Shown piece after piece: positions 10,665-20,212 of a DNA stretch of 64,000 nucleotides (positions are counted from its first letter, which is position 1; the number at the start of each line of letters is the position of its first letter). Position numbers and translations under genes: made by a program. The stretch comes from Acephala macrosclerotiorum (Eukaryota; Ascomycota; Leotiomycetes; Helotiales; Mollisiaceae): positions 248,001 to 312,000 of the forward strand of contig MU119222.1 of assembly GCA_014904845.1 (NCBI GenBank), in the 5' to 3' direction. The notes below the pieces were generated by a model. The model was given only the letters and a program-made list of their open reading frames with translations. It ran no database searches and was not told the origin of the DNA.

Positions 10665-11372
10665 TCATGCGTCTGGATTCTGGAACTTGGAGAAACTCGG
10701 TTTCTTCTGCCGCCTTCGCCTGGACGATAGAAGGAGCTCTTCCTCCGTTGGTCGTGTGCGGAGGACTTGAGCCTAGCAATTTCCCAGCACCCCCCGCACC
10801 CAAGAATGCACAAAAGTATAATTGTCCCTAGAAGGCGAACAGTCGGAAGGTGCTCCGTTCATCGTCAAATCTCGCTGACGCGGTTGCCAACTTGTGTCAT
10901 AGGGTAAATGCGCAGGTTCGTGAGGCTAGAAGGTGATGATTTATGCGTATCTTGCCTCTGTTGCATTGCGGAACGGATCGTTGGAACTAGGCTGACCTTG
11001 GAGGATGACAGAGAGCCCCACAAAAGAACGTGATCAAGACCTATATTCCTTTCAGCTGTTATCAAGGCAGCACATTTATGAAACTACTTCCCTTTTTGCT
11101 CTGCTGTTTGTGAGAACAAAGTACCAGATCGAGAATTTTCATTCAAATGTAAAAGTTCCTACATCGAGGGACATTCAAAAAGTTCACATAGCCGCAAATA
11201 CCCCACCACACTAGCGCCCTTCGCAAAACGTTTGCGAGAGCAAGGTCACATCACAACAACAATCAACTCCACCATCAGACAACTGTTGATCCAGACTTGG
11301 TAGTTGAGCGCCATCTTCGAACACTAACTGAACACCGCTTCTGATCCTTGATTTACATACACGTCCGTCGAT

Positions 11373-12103
11373 ATGTCTTGGCAAGGTTTGTGAAACTCTT
11401 TTGAAGATTACCCCTCCTTGCCTCGCGCTGACTTTATCCGTACAGCATATGTTGATACCAGGTATGTTTCGAGCAAAGGCAAACATCTATTCGGGATATG
11501 AGAACATGATCTGATGGTATTACAGCTTGGTTGGGAGTCAGCAGATCTCCAAGGGTGCTATCTACAGTGCTGCAGGTGACAGCAAGTGGGCTGCCACTCC
11601 AGGCTTCGAAGTACGTCGAATTCCGATCACCCACCTTCGTTGCGCATCCTGATTCCGCGCATCTGAAATTTCCTCTATCAAGCAACAAGAAGAATGGAGG
11701 ATAGAGACAGGAATACTTTGCTTACCTTACGTAGCTGTTACCCGCTGAGGCCAAATTCATTGCTGCCGAATTGGCGAACCCAAAGGCCGACTCCAAAGTA
11801 TGGACTGACGGATTTCACGTTGCTGGTGTGAGATACGTTGCTACGAAGTTGGAGGAAAGAAGTTTGTACGGCAGACAGGTACGGAACCCTTTACTCTGCA
11901 GCGGATTCTCACGTTGAGAATTCTTTCCATACATGCTCGGACATCAGCTTATATCAACATTTTTATAGGGTAAGGAGGGAATCGTCATCGTCAAGACTAC
12001 CCAAGCTATCCTCATCGGTCACTACCCAGAGAATGTCCAAGCAGGCAACGCCGCAGTCGTGGTTGAGAAGTTGGCAGATTACCTCATTGGTCTTGGATAC
12101 TAA
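11373..12103 (+). CDS. Profilin
   Basis: Five exons: 11373-11385, 11446-11461, 11526-11610, 11735-11878 and 11969-12103, giving 130 residues, the usual fungal profilin length. The joined protein starts [19 protein letters not shown], contains [20 protein letters not shown] and [19 protein letters not shown], and ends [12 protein letters not shown]. These are the profilin N-terminal helix that binds poly-proline and the C-terminal actin- and proline-binding strands. Profilin binds G-actin, promotes ADP/ATP exchange and feeds formins at hyphal tips and septa. Exon 2 is only 16 bases. All introns are GT..AG (60, 64, 124 and 90 bases), and the phases close exactly. The yeast orthologue is PFY1. 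Confidence 0.95.
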
Positions 12104-12807
12104 GTCGGTGCAGAAGTCGACGGGGCCGATGGTTGGGGGTTAGAGGGGCAATGGCGGGGAGCTGAGGCACATAAACGAGTGGAGGACCCTTCTTTAGCAT
12201 TGGTAGGGCAGATACTAGAACAATGCCCTTTTTCGCGGCGAGGGTACATCTGGAGGATAGACCTTGCAGAAAAGCGTTGATGGGGTGGAGGCTTTACATA
12301 GGCGAATGATTTTACGACCAACATTCACGCATGAGCCAAAAGTTCTGTGAGAAGCCTGGACAATTCCACATGCCATACCACCAACGGTCTTGTAAGGTCT
12401 CTACGCTTGTCCCAAACTCACCCAATTTTCCCAGCTTTCGTCGATATCTGTTTCGAAGCTCCTTTATTATCCCCGGCAATTACTTTGACTATGACAAGCA
12501 CCAAATACACACAACGGCTTCTATCTATAGGCTCGTCATTGGGTATATATTCTCTCAACGTATCTGCGATCGTCGAAGTCAGCAAGGAGCATTAGCTCAA
12601 CCTACTTGACCTAACTAGAAGGCAAACCCCAACGCCATGGCCATATAGTACAGTCTACCCATAGGCTATACACAAATACTCCATCCATATCCCACAAGCT
12701 CATATCGTCGTGCAATCTCGATTCTCACACCAATGACTATTCGGTACGCCTCAACCAATCTTCCTCTGGCTATCTCGCAACCAGTCTTCACTTCTCCCCT
12801 CATCCTC
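12104..12807. other. Intergenic between convergent profilin and GOT1
   Basis: No supported coding sequence. It holds the two 3' UTRs of the tail-to-tail genes. Small open frames at 12331-12609 have no family resemblance. Confidence 0.5.
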
Positions 12808-13556
12808 TCAAACAGGCAACCCCTGCCCCCCACCCATTCCCATCCTATCAATAAGAATCCCAATCCACGGCCCAACCACCGGCACATTCCTCGCAAACCC
12901 CAATATCGTGCCCAGGAAATCCCCAAACAGAATAAAGATCCCATACAGTTCAACCATGAAACCAACCAGAGCCCATCGCATAAGGATCAGGAAGAGACCG
13001 AGGAAGAAGGCTGCTGTGCCTTTGAGCTTTTGTTTGCGGGCGAAGAAGGCCAAGGTTTTTTGGGGTCCGATTATTATTGTTAGGCCGATTAGAAACAGTA
13101 TCTGCAGAGAGTGTTAGTGAATAATGGTGTGGAGGTGAGTGGTGGGAAAGGAGGATGGGAGGTAGAAGGGTGGGGGAGGGGACGTACATTGCCCATTGCA
13201 AGCCTCGGGGAGAGAATGTTAGTAAGATGCTTGGAAATCATGGGCAGGAGACCTACATAGCTCTATCAAAGAATAGCAGGACGCCTCCGATTAAGAAGAA
13301 TCCGCCTATGAAGAAGCCGAAAGTCAGAAACAGATGCTGTGCGCCGCAGCACATAGAAGGAGCGCATACCCACCACCAGAGCAGAACGCTACGCCGATCT
13401 CTATAGTTCAGATATCAGCATATATTCTCTTTCGTCAAAGCCCGAAATACGAAGAAATTGTCCCAGGCGCATAGCTTCCAGTAGTGCTGGTCTCGAGCTT
13501 GGAGCGCAGACCAAGCACCAGGAGAGAGACATACTTTGTGTATCGGATAACCACAT
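12808..13556 (-). CDS. GOT1: Got1, Golgi/ER vesicle transport membrane protein
   Basis: Five exons: 13556-13535, 13400-13374, 13305-13257, 13203-13188 and 13101-12808, giving 135 residues (yeast Got1 is 138). The joined protein starts MWLSDTQKIGVAFCSGGGFF, continues LIGGVLLFFDRAMLAMGNIL and IIIGPQKTLAFFARKQKLKG, and ends NVPVVGPWIGILIDRM plus a short Gly-rich tail. It has four hydrophobic membrane segments, as in the Got1/Sft2 family. It acts in COPII and ER-to-Golgi traffic and in fusion at the Golgi. The introns are 134, 68, 53 and 86 bases, all GT..AG; the 68-base one has a CTGAC branch site. One exon is only 16 bases. The exon joins were chosen because only these restore the conserved sequence without a gap. 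Confidence 0.93.
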
Positions 13557-14481
13557 GGTAGGCATCTTGGGCAGGGACTCTGTAAAGAGAAGAAGGATTT
13601 CGAGTGATCGTGTACTACACAGATTGTGAGATCTGGCGATAAGGAGAGTTGGCCTTGAGGTTTCCGCTGTAACTTTCGGGGCGGACGACGCGGTGCATGG
13701 GCCGCACGCGATTTTGGTGAGTGAGACCAGGTCTTTTTTAGCTTGTGAAATTTTAATTGGCTTCGCTGCTTCAGAGTTCGAGTCTAACGAGTTTCCTCAC
13801 TTCAACGTCTTTGCGTTCACACACCAATTGTGTTTCACTTTGGGAACTGATGGCTCCCATTTCTTTGTCTAATTTGATGACACAAAAGGCTGTCAGTTAT
13901 TGTGGACTCATGTAAGTGTTTCATGAAGAGTCACAAGCACAATGTGTGGGAGGGTTCCTTTGAATTGCCGCGACGACTAGAGCTTTGTGCTCTGGTAACT
14001 GAGTTTATTGTTCTATATGCTCTCGGTACCCCGTCTTCTCTAGGCAGATATCGACATTTGATCGCGATTAAGCCGGAGTGCCTTCTTGAACTGCCTGTCG
14101 AGAGACAGATGGTGGGTAGAATGGACTTGACTTTGTCGGTCAGACATAACGAATTTGAGGTCGCTATCTTCTTGGAGATGTAGAGATCTTTCCAAAACAC
14201 CCAGTGGTATCACCATGGCAATCTTCGGCTGCGGAGGGATACTGCCATATATACAGTTAGCACCAGCCTTAGTATGGCAAATTGTATTCTCGGCACTGTC
14301 CCAACCCATCACCAAACATAGATGAGGCGTGAAAGAAAGCCTGCCAACATAAATCCGCCACGTGGGATACTTGTATGAAAAGGGCTTACCAGAGAACGAG
14401 CACAATCGTGAACTCCGCTAAGTACTAACAACACTTTTCCCGAGTATGTGTCAGAGTAAGAGAAAGACTATGCTTCGCCCC
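13557..14481. other. Intergenic between GOT1 and IES6
   Basis: 0.9 kb holding the GOT1 promoter and the IES6 3' side. Open frames at 13902-14183 and 14040-14405 overlap on opposite strands, have no recognisable domain and are not supported. Confidence 0.45.
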
Positions 14482-15060
14482 TCACTTCAAAATGGTGTGC
14501 GCCCCGCGAGCTTCAAGATACTGCTCTGCAACACCTTGACCCAAGCTCCTAATCACCCCAAAGACCTCTTTATTGTGGTACCTCAACCTGGTCTTCGGAT
14601 CCGTATATGGTGCTGGCAGGCCCGTGATATCGCAATAATGCTTGGAATGTGCCATCGAGGGAGCAGATTCGATGTTCGTGTACGTAGCACTCGGAACATT
14701 CGACATCCCGTTCGACCTCATGTTCTTCTCCAGCACTAGCTTTGACAAGCTCCTCGAAGCTTGTGCGAGATTGGGTGGTTGAAGTAGAGAGCCGGGAGTA
14801 GAAATACCTGCTGTAGACTCTCCATCGTCTGCGGAGGTACTCGATTCGTCGGGATTGGGCGTCGCAGCACCGCTATTGTCTTGCGTAGGTTGAAGGGAAG
14901 CTTCTTTTCGGACTGCGTCACCGAGTATGGTTTTGATGTTCTTGTTTCGGCGTTGGTTAGGTTTCCAATGGTGGTTTCGGAAAGGCTTGTGGATAGCATG
15001 GATATCGAGCTTGTCAAGGAGTGCTTGATGAGCATCGGCTTCCTCGGTGGTGGGCGCCAT
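14482..15060 (-). CDS. IES6: INO80 chromatin-remodelling complex subunit Ies6 (YL1_C domain)
   Basis: Single exon of 192 residues, ATG at 15060-15058. A basic N-terminal block FRNHHWKPNQRRNKNIKTIL (residues 27-46) matches Ies6 and its animal counterpart INO80C. A Ser/Thr/Pro-rich linker follows, and the C terminus carries the YL1_C motif HYCDITGLPAPYTDPKTRLR followed by YHNKEVFGVIR. In yeast Ies6 pairs with Arp5 to form a module that grips the nucleosome and couples ATP hydrolysis to sliding by INO80. The gene diverges from DAD4 with 242 bases between start codons, and ARP5 lies just beyond DAD4. Confidence 0.93.
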   Translation of the reverse strand: MAPTTEEADAHQALLDKLDIHAIHKPFRNHHWKPNQRRNKNIKTILGDAVRKEASLQPTQDNSGAATPNPDESSTSADDGESTAGISTPGSLLQPPNLAQASRSLSKLVLEKNMRSNGMSNVPSATYTNIESAPSMAHSKHYCDITGLPAPYTDPKTRLRYHNKEVFGVIRSLGQGVAEQYLEARGAHTILK

Positions 15061-15302
15061 ATTGGAATTATCGGCAAGTTCAAGGTTGGAGTAGGTGAGG
15101 TCGAAGGATTAGTGTCGGGAGTAGGTGAGGTGGAAGAACTGACGTTTGCCCGACTAGAGTGTCTGGTTTGAGGTGCTATCATCTCGGATTGCAAACGGAG
15201 CTGTTTGCAGCGCTTATTCTGCCACCGCCTCCCAATCGGGTACTCGACGCGTCAAATATGAGGATATCGCGAACCTTTCACTACAATCATCAAGTATTGA
15301 AA

Positions 15303-15723
15303 ATGGTCAGTGCCTTCAATACTCTTTCCTCGTGTACAGTAATACTAATTCAGACACAGGAAAGCCCTCATGAGCACCAGCAGAATTTGCTGCTCTCGCG
15401 CATCATCACCAACGTGGTAAGAGCACTGCACCGTTAGATGCCAACACAACATTGACATGCCATAGGAGAAGCTGAATGAAGCCATCATGCTTCTGAACAA
15501 GAGCCTCCAGGTATGCACTACAGAAATTCTCAAAATTCAGTTCTGTTCTAACGTCCTGGCAGGAGATCAACATCCAGAACATGAATGTGGAGCTGGTTGC
15601 CCAGATGTTCAAGAACTATCAATCAAATGTCCTCTTCCACCTAGAAGGTATATATTCTGCGGCCTCTCACAGGACCCAATACTAATGTGCATAGCTACGG
15701 ACGCTCTCAAAGACCCCTCATAA
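15303..15723 (+). CDS. DAD4: DASH complex subunit Dad4
   Basis: Five exons: 15303-15305, 15360-15416, 15466-15510, 15563-15647 and 15695-15723, giving 72 residues, the exact length of yeast Dad4. The joined protein reads [55 protein letters not shown], and ends ATDALKDPS. It is a subunit of the DASH/Dam1 ring that links kinetochores to microtubules. The first coding exon is only the ATG, and the 54-base intron begins right after it (GTCAGT..ACACAG). The other introns are 49, 52 and 47 bases. The phases close exactly. It shares a 242-base divergent promoter with IES6 and is followed on the same strand by ARP5. Confidence 0.94.
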
Positions 15724-16102
15724 GTTGTTTATCAGGCTGTGTGGGCAGAGTATGAGATGAATTCTGGCGTTGGAGGACTGGCTTGGGACTAGATTACTCG
15801 GGGAAAGAACGAAACAATGATACCATAATGCATTATGAAAACCTTCACATTTATTGCTGATATCGGTGGTTTCGTGACCATCCCCGCCTTGAAATTAGCA
15901 GCCTCGTCGGAGTGAATTCTAGGCTTCGCCGACGTCAGCCTTGTGAACAACTCTTGAAAGCGACCAGCAATTCATCGTATAATCCATTGACCAGTCGCCC
16001 CTGCGCTTTGCACGCGCCAAAGAACTTTATCTAAATCTGCCATATATTTCAACTTCCATCATGTCATAACCACATACAACGCCGCCATCTTGAACAGCAA
16101 AA
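15724..16102. other. Intergenic between DAD4 and ARP5
   Basis: 379 bases holding the DAD4 3' UTR and the ARP5 promoter. A perfect 14-base palindrome, CATAATGCATTATG, lies at 15824-15837; its role is unknown. No coding sequence was seen. Confidence 0.5.
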
Positions 16103-18518
16103 ATGGCCCCCTCTGCCACCGACCCTCCTACCCAGACCTCAGAGCCCAGCTCCGAAGTCCCACCTCCTCGGTTATACTATCCTCAAGAAGCCCATTTCGA
16201 GCGCTTTATTGAGCCCAAGGCAGACGGCTATAGGAAAGCAAAATCTCTGGGAAACGATAAAGCGACGATTGTGATTGACAATGGTAAGAACCCCTTACAC
16301 CGACGTTCAGCTAGCAAATGTTGACCGGAATCCCCAGGTTCTTCTGCCACCAGAGCTGGATGGTCCTTCGAGGGAGCCCCACGCATGAGCCTGACGCCTA
16401 TATTTTCCAAATACAGAGATAGGAAGCTGGGCAAGACATATTCATTCGTTGGCAACGATGTCTACACAGATACCACGGCGCGCGGGCACATGAGAAATGC
16501 CTTCGAGGCGGGAAGTGGTATTGTCAGTAATTGGGATGTTATGGAATCGCTGCTCGACTACATATTCATCAAGTTGGGTGTAGATGGCTCGAATGGAGGC
16601 GTGGGCGTACCAATTGTCATGACTGAAGCTGTCGCCAACTTGCCGTACTCTCGAAAATGTAAGTTATCTATTGTGTCTGTCGAATCTATACTAACACGCG
16701 TGAAGCTATGACAGAGATCATCTTCGAGGCATATTCAGCGCCGTCACTAGCCTACGGTATCGACTCACTGTTCTCCTACGACTACAACAATGGAAAGACT
16801 GGTCTTGTCGTATCCTCCTCGAACAGCTCTACGCATCTCATACCCGTTCTGAACCAGAAGGCTATCCTTGGACAAGCTACGCGACTGAATTGGGGCGGTT
16901 CGCAGAGTGCCGAATATCTTTTGAAGCTGATTCGCCTCAAGTACCCTACGTTCCCTGGCAAACTCAACTCTTCCCAAACTGAGTATATGCTGCGCGAACA
17001 CTGCTATCTCTCTCAGGACTACGACGCTGAGCTCAGTAGATATCTTGATTGGACTGGATTGGAACACCGCGATCATGTCATCCAATACCCTTACACTGAA
17101 GAGATCATCGTTCAAAAGAGTGAGGAGGAGCTCGCGAGGATAGCCGAGAAAAGAAAGGAGAGCGGTAGACGGTTACAGGAGCAAGCTGCGAAGATGCGCC
17201 TCGAGAAGCTGATCCGCAAGGAGCAAGAACTCGATTATTACAGAGATTTGCAAAGCAGGCTAGCCGAGCAGAGCAAGAAGGAGATCAAACGTCTGCTTGA
17301 TGCTGAGGACCTGAAGGATGAGGCAGCTCTTGAGCGTACGATCAAAGAGCTCGACAAGTCTATCAGAAAGGCACGAACAAAGGATGTGGGAGGCCCAGAG
17401 GTGGAGGAAGAAGTCGAAGAGCCTGACTTCAGCCTGCTTGAGGTCCCAGATGACCAGCTAGATGAGGCGGGTATAAAGCAGAAGCGCCACCAACGCCTCA
17501 TGAAATCCAATCACGAGGCACGCGCTCGAGCTAAAGCCGAAAAGGAGAAAGAGAAGGCTCGAATCGCCGAAGAGCAGCGAGCTGACGAGGAGAAGCGAGA
17601 AAATGACCTCGAGAGCTGGTTGCAGGAACGACGAACCGCCCGAACCGATCTGATCCAAAAGATGAAAGACCGTGAACGCCTCAAAGCTGACCTTGGCAAC
17701 CGGAAGTCCTTAGCCAGCCAGATTCGCATGAAGAGCATCGCAAACCTCGCATCTGACAACCCAACCAAGAAGCGCCGTCGCGGCGGAGACGACGACAACT
17801 TTGGTGCCAACGACGATGACTGGGGCGTGTATCGCCAGATCGCAACTGGCGAGGGTAGCGACGATGAGGAGGAAGAAGATCTTGGCGCGACCCTCAAGAC
17901 CCTTGAACAGGACCTATTGAAATACGATCCCGAGTTTACCGACCAGCATACGCTGGATGCACAAACGGACTGGACCAAGAGTCTCGTTCATGCATTTCTC
18001 CGCGGGCCCAGACCCTTCGATCTCAAGAGTCAGGCGGAAGCTCACCAGATCCATCTCAATGTGGAACGGATCCGAGTCCCAGAAGTGATTTTCCAGCCTT
18101 CGATCGCTGGACTCGATCAGGCGGGCATCGTAGAGATTGCTGCCGATATCCTGACTCATCGATTACAAGGCGTGGGAGGCCAGGATGATTTTCTCAAAGA
18201 CATCTTTCTTACTGGTGGAAGCTCGCTGTTCCAGAATTTCGATGAGAGGTTGAGAGATGGGTTGAGGGCTTGTTTACCAGCTGATGCACCTCTGGCAATC
18301 CGCCGAGCTAAAGATGGTATCCTGGATCCTTGGAAAGGGGCCGCGAAATGGGCTGGTAGTTCTGCGTGGAAGACTGCAGCGGTCACGAGAGAGGAGTATC
18401 TTGAGAAAGGGGCCGAGTATATGAAGGTATGTTGACTAATCGCTCAGAGTAACGCCACTTATTTGAGTGACCACTAATCATTGGATAGGAGCATGACTTG
18501 GGAAATGCTTATTCATGA
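16103..18518 (+). CDS. ARP5: Actin-related protein 5, INO80 complex
   Basis: Four exons: 16103-16283, 16338-16658, 16706-18426 and 18489-18518, giving 750 residues. The N-terminal actin fold shows TIVIDNGSSATRAGW, then VMTEAVANLPYSRKSMTEII and FEAYSAPSLAYGIDSLFSY. A long charged coiled-coil insertion (about residues 300-560), full of Glu, Lys and Arg, is typical of Arp5. The actin C terminus has DIFLTGGSSLFQNFDERL and AWKTAAVTREEYLEKG, ending KEHDLGNAYS, the family tail, which the 30-base last exon restores. Arp5 with Ies6 forms the nucleosome-contacting module of INO80. The introns are 54, 47 and 62 bases, with a CTAAC branch site in the second. Reading through the last intron would end the protein as KVC, so the final splice matters. 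Confidence 0.95.
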
Positions 18519-18859
18519 ATACCATCTGATGGATACAGACACGGAGTTGCAGTTCCTTTTGGGTTCGGGTTGGAGTCTGAAAAGCGATGTCGACTTCTAT
18601 TCACTGCTTTGCGAAGATCTCGATGTCTCTTCTTTTTCAGTAAATGACTAAGTGAGAAGTAATCTATCTATGTAGTAGTAGTCCCACAGGCAAGTAGGTA
18701 AGCAAGGAGAATGCAACGCCAATTCCTAAATATCCGCCGACGCCTTTCTGCAAGTAACAGCAAAGCAAATTCAGCGCCCAAATATCATGTATCAACGCCA
18801 TAGCCACCACCTAGCAAGACGCCCAATAGTGATCCCAAGCAACTAAAGCAAACGAACTT
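18519..18859. other. Intergenic between convergent ARP5 and kapC
   Basis: 341 bases between two stop codons, presumably both 3' UTRs. No coding sequence was seen. Confidence 0.5.
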
Positions 18860-20212
18860 TTACATAGAAGTAGGTAACCCATCCGAAGTCTGCTGCAACT
18901 GGTTCCGGATAATCTCCTCATCCGCCGCCTCACCCCCATTCCCCTCCTCCTTGTACCGCTCCAGTCGTTTGCTATGCTCATAAGGACTGCTATGTTCCTG
19001 CCCATGCTTCCCACTCTGTCCCAACCCCGCAGCAGCCAACGTCCTCGCCGCACTAGCTTGCAATGTACTCATCGATGCCATTGGCGCTCCTCCCGACTCA
19101 TGTCTGCTACTCTGTTCGTGACGAGCATGTGGATGTATTAAATTTACGTTGGGAGGTGGTTGGGGGTATTCTCCTTGGGATTCGATGAGGCGGGATTGGA
19201 GGTGGATGATGTATTCTCGTAGGGAGTAGTTTTCGGCTTGGAGAGCTTTGAAGTTATCTTCGAGGGAGTGGAGGTCTTTTACTTGTTCTTCGAGTTTTTT
19301 GATGTAACCTTCTTTGCGTTGACGGAATGCTCGCTGTGAGAGATTATGTAAGCTTGTGGTCGTAGATGGAGGTGTTGATGACATGAGAATTGACAAAGCA
19401 AGATGGTAGACCAGAAAGTTTAACGAGTGGTTCGCGGCAACCTTCAGAAAACAAACAATTTATTGCGAACATGAAAGCGATGAGAGGAATGACAGCACAA
19501 CGACGTACCTGAGCAGCGCGATTCTGTGCAGCACGCTTCGATTGCGAGAGTTCTCGCTTTCCGCCCTTACGACCATCTCCAAGGGAATCGTCGCCGCCCG
19601 AATCTCCGCCCGTACTCATGATGCCGACACCACCAGCTCCGCCGATGGCAGGGTCGATGTTATGATCGTGTGGACTGGCGCTGCTCGATTGATGATGGAC
19701 GTCGTTGTAGCCATGAGGAGGGCCCGGGGGAGGAGGACCGCCGTGCTGCGAATGTGGATGCGATTGATGTTGCGAGGTGTTGATGACGGCTGCGAGCTGG
19801 GCTCTTAAGTCTGCCAGCGGCGGAAGGATCATGTCAGCAACAATCATCTTGTCGGAAACAAGACGTATAGTACAAGGGGACTGGAAACTACTAAGTCTCC
19901 CCTTCGTAAGGAGAGGAGGAAAGGGGGGGTCATTATACCATTGTCTGCGCTCATGTCCTGCGCGAGTGAGTCAGCTTGGAGCGGCAATGAGAACGGGTCT
20001 TTGGATATAAGTGCGAATGCGCTTTTCGGATTACGAGACATTTGCTCTCGGCTGATGGTGGAGGGAGCTATGGGAGAATAGAATAGGTTGGGTTGGGTTG
20101 GACTGGGTTGGGGGCAAAAGGAGAGGGGTAGCTAAGAGAATGGAAACTAGGAGGGGAGGTACAGTACCTGATTCTGCATGCTCTGGGGAGGGGCGGGCGC
20201 GATTGACTGCAT
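18860..20212 (-). CDS. kapC: bZIP transcription factor, KapC type
   Basis: Four exons: 20212-20168, 19957-19939, 19810-19509 and 19333-18860, giving 279 residues. The bZIP begins GGKRELSQSKRAAQNRAAQ (about residues 104-122), is interrupted there by a 175-base intron, and continues RAFRQRKEGYIKKLEEQV; the leucine zipper runs to YIIHLQSRLIESQGEYP. The N-x2-A-A-Q-x-A-F-R basic region is the AP-1/Yap-like form shared by KapC proteins. Gly-, His- and Pro-rich linkers flank it, and the start MQSIAPAPPQSMQNQ resembles KapC starts. The likely role is nuclear DNA binding; a link to stress or kinase-A signalling is family naming, not shown here. One exon is only 19 bases. The first intron (210 bases) holds a G-run repeat. 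Confidence 0.9.
20086..20114 (+). repeat. G-run repeat, possible G-quadruplex, in kapC intron 1
   Basis: On the plus strand four runs of three or more G lie within 29 bases, separated by TT, a seven-base spacer (TTGGACT) and TT. This fits the usual G3-N1-7 quadruplex rule. The gene is on the minus strand, so the pre-mRNA carries the C-rich complement and the G-rich strand is the template strand. Confidence 0.6.

Larger units (their letters stand above)
9258..11372. other. Gene-poor stretch with degenerate coding traces
   Basis: 2.1 kb without an intact gene that I can assemble. Two minus-strand traces are listed separately (9626-10064 and 10305-10664). The 8-base arms TGATACTC/GAGTATCA around AA form a short perfect hairpin at 9699-9716. 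The right end should contain the profilin promoter and 5' UTR. Confidence 0.45.

Noticed and set aside
10382..10831. 149-codon plus-strand frame (MTIGVVLPWPLAG...)
   Set aside because: Opposite to a more protein-like minus-strand frame, no domain, atypical composition; treated as antisense shadow.
13773..13790. TTCGAGTC sequence resembling a tRNA T-loop
   Set aside because: The flanking bases do not form a five-pair T stem and no anticodon or acceptor arm is found.
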